Below are positions 1-5,093 of a stretch of 5,134 bases of DNA, piece by piece. Where the stretch lies: the NCBI GenBank assembly GCA_016840825.1, contig JAEORN010000262.1:1-5134 (forward strand), written 5' to 3'. Origin of the DNA: Candidatus Thorarchaeota archaeon (GTDB taxonomy: Archaea > Asgardarchaeota > Thorarchaeia > Thorarchaeales > Thorarchaeaceae). Within the stretch, counting starts at the first letter, position 1; every line of letters begins with the position of its first letter. The notes beneath the pieces are model-generated. The model had not been told where the DNA came from and searched no databases. It saw only the letters and a program-made list of their open reading frames with translations. Both the position numbers and the translations under genes were made by a program.

Positions 1-773
1 ACAACCCACTTTTCACCATCAACGATTGCCCAAACGTATTTTTTAGTTGGATGTATCCACATGTTGGTGACGCCGAAGATGGTTTCAGGACGTAGTGTAG
101 CAGCCACCAGGAATCCATCTTCAAAGGGCCACTTGATTGCTGTAAACTCCTTTACTTTGGCAGTAGCGCCTTCCAGTAGGTCATCTTCACCAACTGGATT
201 TCCGTCCTTTGGGCAGTATAGCAGGGGATAATTACCCTGTTTGATGTATCCTTTATCCATGAATTTTTGATATTGCCATTCAACGAACCTGTTGTATTCT
301 TTGTCTCCAGTGGTAAACTCTCGTCGCCAATCAATGCCTAAACCTAGAGCATCGAAATCGTGGGAGATTACCTTCGCAAAGAAAGATGCAGTAATCCAAG
401 GATCTGTGAACTTGGCTAGTTGGGTTTCTACTTCTTCTTCAGTATCAAAATACAAGCGTAGGTCACGCTTGTACTGTTCAATAGCAACTGGATCCCCAGA
501 TTTTATCCGGTCAACCATTCCTTGAATTGGGGTCCCAGTCATATGCGAGGCCATAGGATATAGCACATTGAATCCTTGCATTCGCTTGTATCGAGCGATG
601 ACATCACCGATAGTATAGGTTCTACCATGTCCTATATGTAGCGCACCATTTACATAAGGATACGGTACTGTCAAAAAGAACTTCTTTCGTTTGGGGTCTG
701 GATCAGACTCGAAGACTCTGTCTTTTTTCCAACGTTTTTGCCATTTCTTCTCAATCTTAGCAATATCACTCAT
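1..773 (-). CDS. leuS: Leucyl-tRNA synthetase, archaeal type, N-terminal part (runs off left edge)
   Basis: Cytoplasmic class I aminoacyl-tRNA synthetase that charges tRNA-Leu with leucine. The reading frame is open from the ATG at 773-771 to the window edge, giving 257 complete codons. The Rossmann catalytic domain begins at about residue 33 with the class I signature (VPYPYVNGALHIGHG, HIGH at 46-49), followed by the archaeal/eukaryotic LeuRS pattern ASHMTGTPIQG (75-85). The CPKDGNPVGEDDLL segment (187-200) leads into the CP1 editing domain, whose threonine-rich motif TLRPETIFG is at 226-234. Archaeal LeuRS proteins are usually above 900 residues, so roughly a quarter is present; KMSKS, the anticodon-binding domain and the C-terminus lie outside. 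The start fits the alignment and has a GAGGT ribosome-binding site 8 nt upstream. The gene is transcribed divergently from the gene at 982. It is an ordinary housekeeping gene, with no frameshift or damage in the visible part. Confidence 0.97.
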   Translation of the reverse strand, partial: MSDIAKIEKKWQKRWKKDRVFESDPDPKRKKFFLTVPYPYVNGALHIGHGRTYTIGDVIARYKRMQGFNVLYPMASHMTGTPIQGMVDRIKSGDPVAIEQYKRDLRLYFDTEEEVETQLAKFTDPWITASFFAKVISHDFDALGLGIDWRREFTTGDKEYNRFVEWQYQKFMDKGYIKQGNYPLLYCPKDGNPVGEDDLLEGATAKVKEFTAIKWPFEDGFLVAATLRPETIFGVTNMWIHPTKKYVWAIVDGEKWV

Positions 774-781
774 ATCCAGTA

Positions 782-786
782 ACCTC
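782..786 (-). promoter_or_regulatory. Ribosome-binding site of leuS
   Basis: On the minus strand the sequence reads GAGGT, complementary to the archaeal 16S rRNA 3' end, and lies 8 nt before the ATG at 773. This supports the chosen start and implies a transcript with a short leader. Confidence 0.6.
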
Positions 787-826
787 TCGTAATACTGAAG
801 GATTGGAAGAGTCCAAGATGATATCC

Positions 827-834
827 TCTATAAA
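827..834 (-). promoter_or_regulatory. Candidate TATA box for leuS
   Basis: The minus strand reads TTTATAGA, one mismatch from the archaeal TTTATATA-type box. It would place the transcription start near 805 and give a leader of about 30 nt containing the GAGGT site. The box sits between two 6-bp inverted arms (GAGTCC 809-814 and GGACTC 835-840). The purine-rich BRE expected upstream is not obvious, so this is only a candidate. Confidence 0.4.
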
Positions 835-953
835 GGACTCGCAAAAGGAGCGTATGTTAGTTATCGAGAACGCAATCCATCCTGGCTCACTCTCTCCATT
901 CACGCAGTAGGGACTCCCTTATTAGAGCTATGGTTAGCTGGGATTGACTAGCA

Positions 954-961
954 TTATTATG
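954..961 (+). promoter_or_regulatory. Weak candidate TATA element for the gene at 982
   Basis: TTATTATG lies about 25 nt before the ATG at 982, the spacing of a leaderless archaeal transcript. A second A/T-rich element, CTTATTAG at 918-925, would instead give a leader of about 35 nt. Neither is a strong match. The rest of the 774-981 divergent region shows only short open frames that I do not credit as genes. Confidence 0.25.
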
Positions 962-981
962 AAAAAAGAGTGAGAAGAAGA

Positions 982-1608
982 ATGGACCCACAAGATGAGC
1001 ATATTGACATTCACAGCGAACTTTTATCATATGCAGAAGTCCTTCGATTCTTCCAAGAGCTGGAAAAGAGTGGGGCTGTAAAGTCATACTGCAATGGGTC
1101 CAATGTTTCAGGTAGATGGATCTTTCAGATTTTCAATAAGGAGTTCATAGAAGAACTGGCTCAGGTTATTAACAGAGCATTGGGTCGGAGAAGAAAGAAA
1201 CCGCCGGTACTTGAAGTAATGAGTGGTGATGGACGGCTTACCGAGTTCTTGCGTCCCTTGCTTAAAAGACAGTGTATTGCAACAGACAGCAAAGACGGAC
1301 GTTATAATATCGGATATCCAAAATGGGTAGAAACACTCGATGCGATGGAGGCTATTTCGAAATTTTCACCTGCGTTCATTGTCATTTGTTGGGAGCCCTA
1401 TCTATCGATGACAGGGATAGATATTGTAAAAACAGGAGTACCGACAGCATGGATAGGAAATCCAAACATGTGTGGTCATACAGACATCTTTGAACAACCA
1501 CACATTCCTTTGCAGAGTCGATATGCTCTAAGTAGACATGATTACTTCCTCGCGAAGGACTTCAAAACAGACATTTACTTCTTCAACTGCAAACCTGAGT
1601 GGATCTGA
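982..1608 (+). CDS. Methyltransferase-like Rossmann-fold protein
   Basis: A 208-residue soluble protein that looks like a class I SAM-dependent methyltransferase; the substrate is unknown. An N-terminal helical region (about 1-70) precedes the fold. Strand 1 and the glycine-rich loop read VLEVMSGDGRL (76-86), strand 2 ends in the ribose-binding-type acidic residue Asp102 (IATDSKD), and the motif IV-like strand reads FIVICWEPY (132-140). The glycine loop is atypical: the usual ExGxGxG first glycine is Met80, so SAM binding is not assured. The C-terminal half contains a distinctive AWIGNPNMCGHTDIFE stretch (156-171). The frame can be extended to a GTG at 970, adding MRRR; the ATG at 982 is preferred because a TATA-like element lies at leaderless spacing. 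It is followed after 77 nt by the gene at 1686 on the same strand, so the two may be co-transcribed. A regulatory or non-catalytic Rossmann protein is the alternative. Confidence 0.75.
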   Translation: MDPQDEHIDIHSELLSYAEVLRFFQELEKSGAVKSYCNGSNVSGRWIFQIFNKEFIEELAQVINRALGRRRKKPPVLEVMSGDGRLTEFLRPLLKRQCIATDSKDGRYNIGYPKWVETLDAMEAISKFSPAFIVICWEPYLSMTGIDIVKTGVPTAWIGNPNMCGHTDIFEQPHIPLQSRYALSRHDYFLAKDFKTDIYFFNCKPEWI

Positions 1609-1612
1609 TGTT

Positions 1613-1625
1613 AGACCTGAGGTCT
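1613..1625 (+). repeat. Short perfect inverted repeat between genes
   Basis: AGACCT and AGGTCT are separated by one base, 5 nt after the stop at 1608 and 60 nt before the next start. A one-base spacer is too tight for a full RNA stem, so a DNA-binding site is the more natural reading, if it matters at all. Six-base arms can arise by chance. Confidence 0.3.
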
Positions 1626-1685
1626 TACACTGCTTCATATGTTTGCGGCACTTGTTGAAATCATCAGTTGAAAGAAGGTCTTGTC

Positions 1686-2627
1686 ATGGTCAAGGCAGTA
1701 GTCGATGCTGTGGACATCGACCCAAAGACTGGAACTACTCTAGGATACTACACATTCGGAGAAGAGCGTCCAAATGTATTCATCTTGGCAGCCATGAACG
1801 GTCGTTCAGCTACTGACATCTATGCAAGCTATCTCGTCATGAAACATCTGGAGAATCTGGAAAGAATCGATGGGTCTGTAACATTTCTTCCTGTGGCGAG
1901 TCCCCTTGCATTTCGATTACGAGCAAAGATATCACCACTTGACTCCAAGGATCTTGACACAATATTTCCTGGAAACGAGCATGGAACAGTGACTGAGAGG
2001 ACTGCATGGGAGATTTGGCGTCGAGCATCACAAGCTGATTATATCATAAACCTACGTACTGGATGGCAGAACTGTACCAGTCACTTGGTTGCAATGCACA
2101 GAGACTACATACATGTGAGAAATCTTGCTTCACAAATCGGTCTCCCTTATGTTTTTCAATCAACGGGAATGAGAGGAGCCCTTACAACTGAAGCTGCACA
2201 CGAAGGAATACCAGCTGTTTCTGTAGAAATGAGGGGAGATACTGATCAGGTAGATTCGCAGGCGGCTGTTGAGGTGAGAGAAGCAATCCTCAATCTCTTG
2301 CGTACAAAGGATATGATTGTTGGAGAAAAAATAGAAGCCTCAAACACCCTCGTGGGAAGATTACAGCAAGTAAATGTGGACACAGAGGGTTTCTTTGTTC
2401 CAACCGTCAATCTAGGAGAAACTGTAAAAAATGGGGATGTGTTAGGTCACGTACAGGACAAGAATGAGATAATGACCCCCTTTGACGGTGCAGTGATTTC
2501 ATTGAGTAGAATCAATTATGTGTTCGAGGGAGATATGATTGCACGTATCGCCGCTCCACTTAGCGACCAATGGACTTCTATGGCGGATGAGCAAGAAGAG
2601 TCCATGCCAAAGAGAAGGAAATGGTGA
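1686..2627 (+). CDS. Succinylglutamate desuccinylase/aspartoacylase-family protein lacking the zinc site (likely pseudoenzyme)
   Basis: A 313-residue protein with the whole family layout. Active members are zinc-dependent carboxypeptidase-fold (M14-like) amidases that remove acyl groups from amino acids. Expected landmarks are present in order but altered. HGDE (two zinc ligands) is replaced by NGRS (38-41). DLNRxFPG becomes DLDTIFPG (89-96), losing the substrate-binding Asn-Arg. DLHTG (third zinc ligand) becomes NLRTG (122-126). The catalytic-glutamate region remains as AVSVEMRG (177-184, Glu181), and the C-terminal beta domain is intact (GFFVPTVNLGETVKNGDVLG, 235-254; PFDGAVIS, 265-272). 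The frame is open and full length, so this is not simple decay: a non-catalytic binding role or a different chemistry is inferred. The ATG at 1686 is preferred over the in-frame TTG at 1668 because GAAGGT (1674-1679) precedes it by 6 nt. The end overlaps the next gene by 7 nt, suggesting translational coupling. Confidence 0.88.
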   Translation: MVKAVVDAVDIDPKTGTTLGYYTFGEERPNVFILAAMNGRSATDIYASYLVMKHLENLERIDGSVTFLPVASPLAFRLRAKISPLDSKDLDTIFPGNEHGTVTERTAWEIWRRASQADYIINLRTGWQNCTSHLVAMHRDYIHVRNLASQIGLPYVFQSTGMRGALTTEAAHEGIPAVSVEMRGDTDQVDSQAAVEVREAILNLLRTKDMIVGEKIEASNTLVGRLQQVNVDTEGFFVPTVNLGETVKNGDVLGHVQDKNEIMTPFDGAVISLSRINYVFEGDMIARIAAPLSDQWTSMADEQEESMPKRRKW

Positions 2628-3070
2628 TAGTGAACAGCGAGTGCAATCAGGCGCAATACTTGATGAGAATGAATGTTGGAGATAAACACCTGAGAGAGAA
2701 TCCTAATCTCCTATTGATTGGAAGCTGCATGGATAGGTTTCCGGAAATAGTGAAGGAGATTTGCGAGAAGGAGAAGAGTCAATCAACCCTTCACATCTGC
2801 CTTGAGGAAACTCATGCCAACCAAGCAGGTTTCAAGATAGGTTCGATAGTGAAGTACTCTAGCATCAAGAAAGTAACAGTTCTGACAATAGATGGAAGTC
2901 CCCACTGCGTTCAGCTCCATTATGTTATAGAAGATATCAAACGTCACTTTGCACCTGAGATAGAAACAGCTCATTATGTCATAGAGAAGGGAAAACTGTT
3001 TGAGATTTCAGCTGAAGCAGTGAAACGCTCGAGACATTTATCCCAAATTCAGAAGTTGATTGATGGATAG
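2621..3070 (+). CDS. Conserved-looking small protein with DGSPHC motif, function unknown
   Basis: A 149-residue soluble protein. I do not recognise a named family. Visible signatures are GSCMDRF (34-40), DGSPHCVQLHY (91-101), HYVIEKGKLFEIS (118-130) and a basic helix, VKRSRHLSQIQKL (134-146). The two cysteines Cys36 and Cys96 and the histidines His95, His100 and His118 could form a metal, nucleotide or redox site, but nothing proves it. The alternating strand/helix pattern (LLLIGSCMD, VTVLTIDGS) suggests a small alpha/beta domain. The start at 2621 overlaps the stop of the aspartoacylase-like gene by 7 nt, so the two are almost certainly co-transcribed and probably work together. The start is not firm: the ribosome-binding site is poor for 2621, and the in-frame GTG at 2630 or ATG at 2663 are alternatives upstream of the motif region. 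A decayed copy of the C-terminus lies at 3433-3525. Confidence 0.8.
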   Translation: MVIVNSECNQAQYLMRMNVGDKHLRENPNLLLIGSCMDRFPEIVKEICEKEKSQSTLHICLEETHANQAGFKIGSIVKYSSIKKVTVLTIDGSPHCVQLHYVIEDIKRHFAPEIETAHYVIEKGKLFEISAEAVKRSRHLSQIQKLIDG

Positions 3071-3112
3071 TCAATCTGTGGTAAGAGAAATTCAACAAAC
3101 TGCTTTGCAAGA

Positions 3113-3120
3113 CTAAATAT
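3113..3120 (+). promoter_or_regulatory. Candidate TATA box for the zinc-ribbon gene
   Basis: CTAAATAT is centred about 25 nt before the ATG at 3142, the spacing expected when transcription begins at or next to the start codon. No ribosome-binding site precedes the ATG, which fits a leaderless transcript separate from the upstream gene pair. Confidence 0.45.
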
Positions 3121-3141
3121 GCATTGCCGAATAGTATAATC

Positions 3142-3408
3142 ATGCCAAAATGTCCACACTGTTCTGAGGAATTAAGAATAAAACTCGCGGGATTATTTGT
3201 GTATGAAATTGATGATGAGTACTGGTCTCAAATTGAAACGTTTATTCAGCGGTTGCCAAAATTTTCTAGAATAGCCTTCAAGTCACGTATGGGAAGAGAG
3301 AAAGATCAGATAGAGAGAGAGCACCCTCCTTTAGTCAATCTATTAGTTTGCTCGTACTGTGATAATGTCATAGGTGCAGAAATACAGAAAATGGTTCCCA
3401 GTTACTAA
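3142..3408 (+). CDS. Small zinc-ribbon protein, function unknown
   Basis: An 88-residue protein with two CxxC knuckles, CPHC (4-7) and CSYC (70-73), that together could bind one zinc ion as a zinc ribbon interrupted by a 62-residue insert. The insert is charged and probably helical (DDEYWSQIETFIQRLPK, 24-40), with a basic stretch (FKSRMGREK, 46-54). The N-terminal knuckle followed by EELRIKL resembles many archaeal zinc ribbons, but the partner or target (nucleic acid or protein) cannot be told. The ATG at 3142 is preferred to the TTG at 3124: it places CPHC three residues from the N-terminus, and the TATA-like element at 3113-3120 fits leaderless initiation there. The gene is flanked by the DGSPHC gene upstream and its relic copy downstream. 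Confidence 0.75.
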   Translation: MPKCPHCSEELRIKLAGLFVYEIDDEYWSQIETFIQRLPKFSRIAFKSRMGREKDQIEREHPPLVNLLVCSYCDNVIGAEIQKMVPSY

Positions 3409-3432
3409 AGATATTCTTAATCGAGGTAGTAG

Positions 3433-3525
3433 GTCTTCCAGATTAGACAATTACAGGAAATTACTCCTGTGGGTATGAAACCCTTGCGGCATCTGACAAA
3501 GATTCAGAGCATGATAGATGAATAA
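3433..3525 (+). pseudogene. Relic C-terminal fragment of a DGSPHC-protein paralogue
   Basis: Reading this frame gives a tail ending in RHLTKIQSMIDE followed by a TAA stop at 3523-3525. It aligns without gaps to the last 24 residues of the 2621-3070 protein, which end in RHLSQIQKLIDG. About 11 of 24 positions are identical, most others are conservative, and both stop at the same place. Many codons differ synonymously (for example CAT-CTG versus CAT-TTA), so the copy is old rather than a recent duplication or assembly artefact. Homology is clear only from about 3451. An in-frame TAG at 3430 closes the frame upstream, no credible start or ribosome-binding site is present, and the DGSPHC core is missing. 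The fragment is therefore a remnant, lying in the convergent gap before the membrane methyltransferase gene. Confidence 0.65.
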
Positions 3526-3534
3526 TCGCATCCA

Positions 3535-4113
3535 TCATAGTTTTGGGAGGATGAACCCTGCAGTCTTCTTGTATTCAAGGTACTCATCCCCGTAATGCTT
3601 CATGAGCTTTCTTTCTTCAATATATGCACCAATCATAGTGTAACCAATCATACTTAGAGAAAAGACAATCACAACGGGAAATGGGTAGATGAGTGCTAGA
3701 GCCAAAAATACAAGGACTGTAGCCAAGTATAATGGGTGTCGGATTCGGGAATAGATTCCATCAGTGATGAGCTCTGCTTTCCTATCCGTTCTCATATCCG
3801 CAACTGTACTAACTGATATCACTCGAGATGCTATCATTGACAGAACTACTCCTACCAGACCTGATAGAATTCCAAGTACAAACAAGAGGGGTTGAATCAG
3901 TGTTGGTTGTGTGATGAAGTAGATCCAGTCCCAATAGTTCATCGATAGAAATGCAATCAGAAGTGTGAGAACACTCGTTGTGCTGAATATTTTGGCATAA
4001 CCCTCTTTGCCCCATCTATCAATAAGTCTCGTCTTAACACGCAGCGCTGAAAGACCAGAGTGCTGCAATCCAAACAGCGCGGATGCCAGGATAACGATAA
4101 CATACTCAATCAT
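3535..4113 (-). CDS. Integral membrane methyltransferase, NnrU/ICMT (isoprenylcysteine methyltransferase) superfamily
   Basis: A 192-residue membrane protein with about five hydrophobic helices (roughly 2-16, 43-58, 73-97, 129-146 and 147-164). The C-terminal half carries the SAM-binding signature of the ICMT/phospholipid methyltransferase group: TDGIYSRIRHPLY (117-129), with the Arg-His-Pro core at 125-127, then the acidic pair in IEERKL (165-170) and YGDEYLEYKK (174-183). The N-terminus (LFGLQHSGLSALRVK, 13-27) resembles NnrU and the related MddA-type methanethiol S-methyltransferases. Members transfer methyl groups to membrane-embedded or small hydrophobic acceptors; the acceptor here cannot be predicted (lipid, prenyl group, quinone or thiol). 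No isoprenylated protein substrate is visible nearby. The gene is divergent from 4220 across a shared operator-like region, and its 3' end converges on the relic at 3433-3525. The start ATG at 4113 has no strong ribosome-binding site. Confidence 0.88.
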   Translation of the reverse strand: MIEYVIVILASALFGLQHSGLSALRVKTRLIDRWGKEGYAKIFSTTSVLTLLIAFLSMNYWDWIYFITQPTLIQPLLFVLGILSGLVGVVLSMIASRVISVSTVADMRTDRKAELITDGIYSRIRHPLYLATVLVFLALALIYPFPVVIVFSLSMIGYTMIGAYIEERKLMKHYGDEYLEYKKTAGFILPKL

Positions 4114-4156
4114 TGTCCAAACCCTTCAAAATCTGCTCAATTCATATGTCGCTAAC

Positions 4157-4164
4157 CTTATAAG
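4157..4164. promoter_or_regulatory. Symmetric TATA-like element between divergent genes
   Basis: CTTATAAG is self-complementary and so reads identically on both strands. For the minus-strand methyltransferase gene it predicts transcription starting near 4135 with a leader of about 22 nt. For the plus-strand gene at 4220 it predicts a start near 4187 and a leader of about 33 nt that includes the GGTGA site. It directly abuts the inverted repeat at 4165-4193. Confidence 0.4.
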
Positions 4165-4193
4165 TTAACTATTGTGTATTTAACAATAGTTAA
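4165..4193. promoter_or_regulatory. Perfect 11-bp inverted repeat, probable operator of divergent promoters
   Basis: TTAACTATTGT (4165-4175) and ACAATAGTTAA (4183-4193) are exact reverse complements separated by 7 nt. The 29-bp element sits centrally in the 106-bp gap between divergent genes and touches A/T-rich boxes on both sides (CTTATAAG 4157-4164, TTAATATA 4190-4197). The length and symmetry suit a dimeric helix-turn-helix repressor able to control both promoters. The centre-to-centre spacing of the arms is 18 bp, a little under two helical turns. No regulator gene is evident in the window. A transcribed hairpin is possible but less natural at this location. Confidence 0.6.
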
Positions 4194-4197
4194 TATA
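4190..4197 (+). promoter_or_regulatory. Alternative TATA box for the gene at 4220
   Basis: TTAATATA is a better box than CTTATAAG by composition, but it would start transcription close to 4220 and leave the GGTGA site untranscribed. Its first four bases are shared with the right arm of the inverted repeat, so a bound regulator would block it. Confidence 0.3.
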
Positions 4198-4207
4198 TTC
4201 ATGCTTA

Positions 4208-4212
4208 GGTGA
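4208..4212 (+). promoter_or_regulatory. Ribosome-binding site of the gene at 4220
   Basis: GGTGA lies 7 nt before the ATG at 4220, an ideal archaeal Shine-Dalgarno position. It fixes the start and argues for a leadered transcript from an upstream promoter. Confidence 0.65.
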
Positions 4213-4219
4213 ATAATAG

Positions 4220-4792
4220 ATGATTGAAGCAGCAAGGAATCCCTTTTCTCCCATGGAGATGTGGGATGATACAATGGTCACCGTAAATGAAGGTGAAGAG
4301 AAGAAGAGAGTGGATGCCAAGCATTACAGAATCCGCTATCTGGTTGGAGAAAGCGAAGATAAGAGATTTATCGACGGCGGCAGTGATGACATCGCTGAAT
4401 TGAGTGAGAAGACCCTGTTCCTATCACCATCAGTTCATCGGCTCGCTGGAGATCCATTCCACTACGATCATTCGAAAGTGGAGAGCATAAGTGGAAAGAC
4501 AAGGATTTCTGAGAGAACAAAGGAATTGATTCGTCATCCAGCTTGTGAGGACCACAAGACAATCGAAATCATCTTTGAGAGTCCGGGAGTTGAGTGTTGT
4601 GCCATGTCAAAGGAGCAAGCTGACAATATGCGTGTCCCACTCCAATATATGGCAGGATATATGCTCGGTAAAAGTGAGGGGTTGTTGAAAATAGCTCTCT
4701 CGAAGACGGTTGTTGACGAAGGAACTGAGTACTACGATAATATCCACATAATCCCGGAGTCAGCAGTCAAACAGATGTCTTGTCTGGAATGA
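4220..4792 (+). CDS. Unrecognised soluble protein, 190 residues
   Basis: I do not recognise a family. The protein is soluble, acidic in its N-terminal half, and has no signal peptide, membrane segment or obvious helix-turn-helix. Visible elements are a strand-rich start (DDTMVTVNEGEEKKR, 16-30; HYRIRYLVG, 35-43), a His/Asp-rich segment (GDPFHYDHS, 77-85), ISERTKELIRHPACEDH (96-112), a strand plus cysteine pair (IEIIFESPGVECCAMS, 115-130), and a C-terminal helix and strand region. Cys109, Cys126, Cys127 and Cys188 and several histidines could bind metal, but they do not form a known motif. The start is fixed by GGTGA 7 nt upstream. It is divergent from the membrane methyltransferase gene, with a shared 11-bp-arm inverted repeat between them, so the two may be co-regulated. 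Codon pattern and the full-length open frame support a real gene. Confidence 0.75.
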   Translation: MIEAARNPFSPMEMWDDTMVTVNEGEEKKRVDAKHYRIRYLVGESEDKRFIDGGSDDIAELSEKTLFLSPSVHRLAGDPFHYDHSKVESISGKTRISERTKELIRHPACEDHKTIEIIFESPGVECCAMSKEQADNMRVPLQYMAGYMLGKSEGLLKIALSKTVVDEGTEYYDNIHIIPESAVKQMSCLE

Positions 4793-4807
4793 TACGTAAA
4801 AAATCAT

Positions 4808-4886
4808 GAGGTTGAACGTCCGATCATCTCCTTGATCTGGCTATCCCCACACAGCTAGACATCCTTTCGCTTCGGGCGTTCTCCTC
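4808..4886 (+). other. Long imperfect hairpin, possible structured RNA or 3' UTR element
   Basis: Starting 15 nt after the stop at 4792, GAGG (4808-4811) pairs with CCTC (4883-4886), and GAACGTCCGA (4814-4823) pairs with TCGGGCGTTC (4872-4881) over 10 bp with one G-U. Inside, TCTGGCT (4836-4842) pairs with AGCTAGA (4853-4859) over 7 bp with one G-U, capped by a C-rich 10-nt loop. The two helices flank a symmetric 12 x 12 internal loop. Both wobble pairs are valid only for plus-strand RNA; on the minus strand they would be A-C mismatches. A T-rich tract follows. It could be the 3' end structure of the upstream gene or a separate small RNA. It matches no RNA family that I recognise. Confidence 0.45.
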
Positions 4887-4890
4887 TCCC

Positions 4891-4909
4891 ATATTTTCTT
4901 TCTAATTTT
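4891..4909 (+). terminator. T-rich tract, candidate archaeal terminator
   Basis: This stretch has 13 T in 19 bases, with runs of four, three and four. It lies directly after the hairpin and about 100 nt past the stop at 4792. Archaeal RNA polymerase terminates at oligo-T tracts, so this is the likeliest end for the 4220 transcript. Confidence 0.4.
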
Positions 4910-4950
4910 GAAGTATGACTATCCTACCAAATTAACTTACGTTCAGCTGT

Positions 4951-4970
4951 AGTTCATCACGGAATGAACT
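4951..4970. repeat. 7-bp inverted repeat with 6-nt loop
   Basis: AGTTCAT (4951-4957) and ATGAACT (4964-4970) are exact reverse complements around CACGGA. It can form a hairpin on either strand or act as a DNA-binding site. No gene or T tract adjoins it, so its role is open. Confidence 0.4.
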
Positions 4971-5085
4971 TGTACATCCCAGCGTTTTGACTGATTACGG
5001 ATTTTTGTCCATACGTATGTATGAGGATAGTATGTTTTTCTTAAAAAAGAGAGAACAGTGATACATTAGCTCACTCATGCTTAGA

Positions 5086-5093
5086 CTTATATA
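5086..5093 (+). promoter_or_regulatory. Strong TATA-like box near the right edge
   Basis: CTTATATA is the best archaeal TATA match in the window. In plus orientation it predicts a transcription start near 5115, so a gene or RNA may begin at or beyond the right edge. The minus-strand reading (TATATAAG) also fits, but only a 23-codon frame follows it. Confidence 0.45.

Noticed and set aside
818..910. 30-codon open frame on the plus strand starting at an ATG in the leuS promoter region
   Set aside because: It overlaps the leuS promoter elements, has no ribosome-binding site, is too short to judge and shows no recognisable motif.
4823..4889. 22-codon minus-strand frame beginning MGEENARSERMSS
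   Set aside because: It is very short, has no ribosome-binding site and coincides with the plus-strand hairpin, which explains the sequence better.
4943..4960. C-box-like GTGATGA (4954-4960) and D-box-like CTGA (4943-4946) on the minus strand, suggesting a C/D guide RNA
   Set aside because: Only 7 nt separate the boxes instead of the usual 10-12, and no C' and D' pair follows at suitable spacing. The C-box-like word is also part of the 4951-4970 inverted repeat.
5010..5019. Perfect 10-bp palindrome CATACGTATG
   Set aside because: It is short, isolated from any gene start, and alternating pyrimidine/purine words of this size are common by chance.
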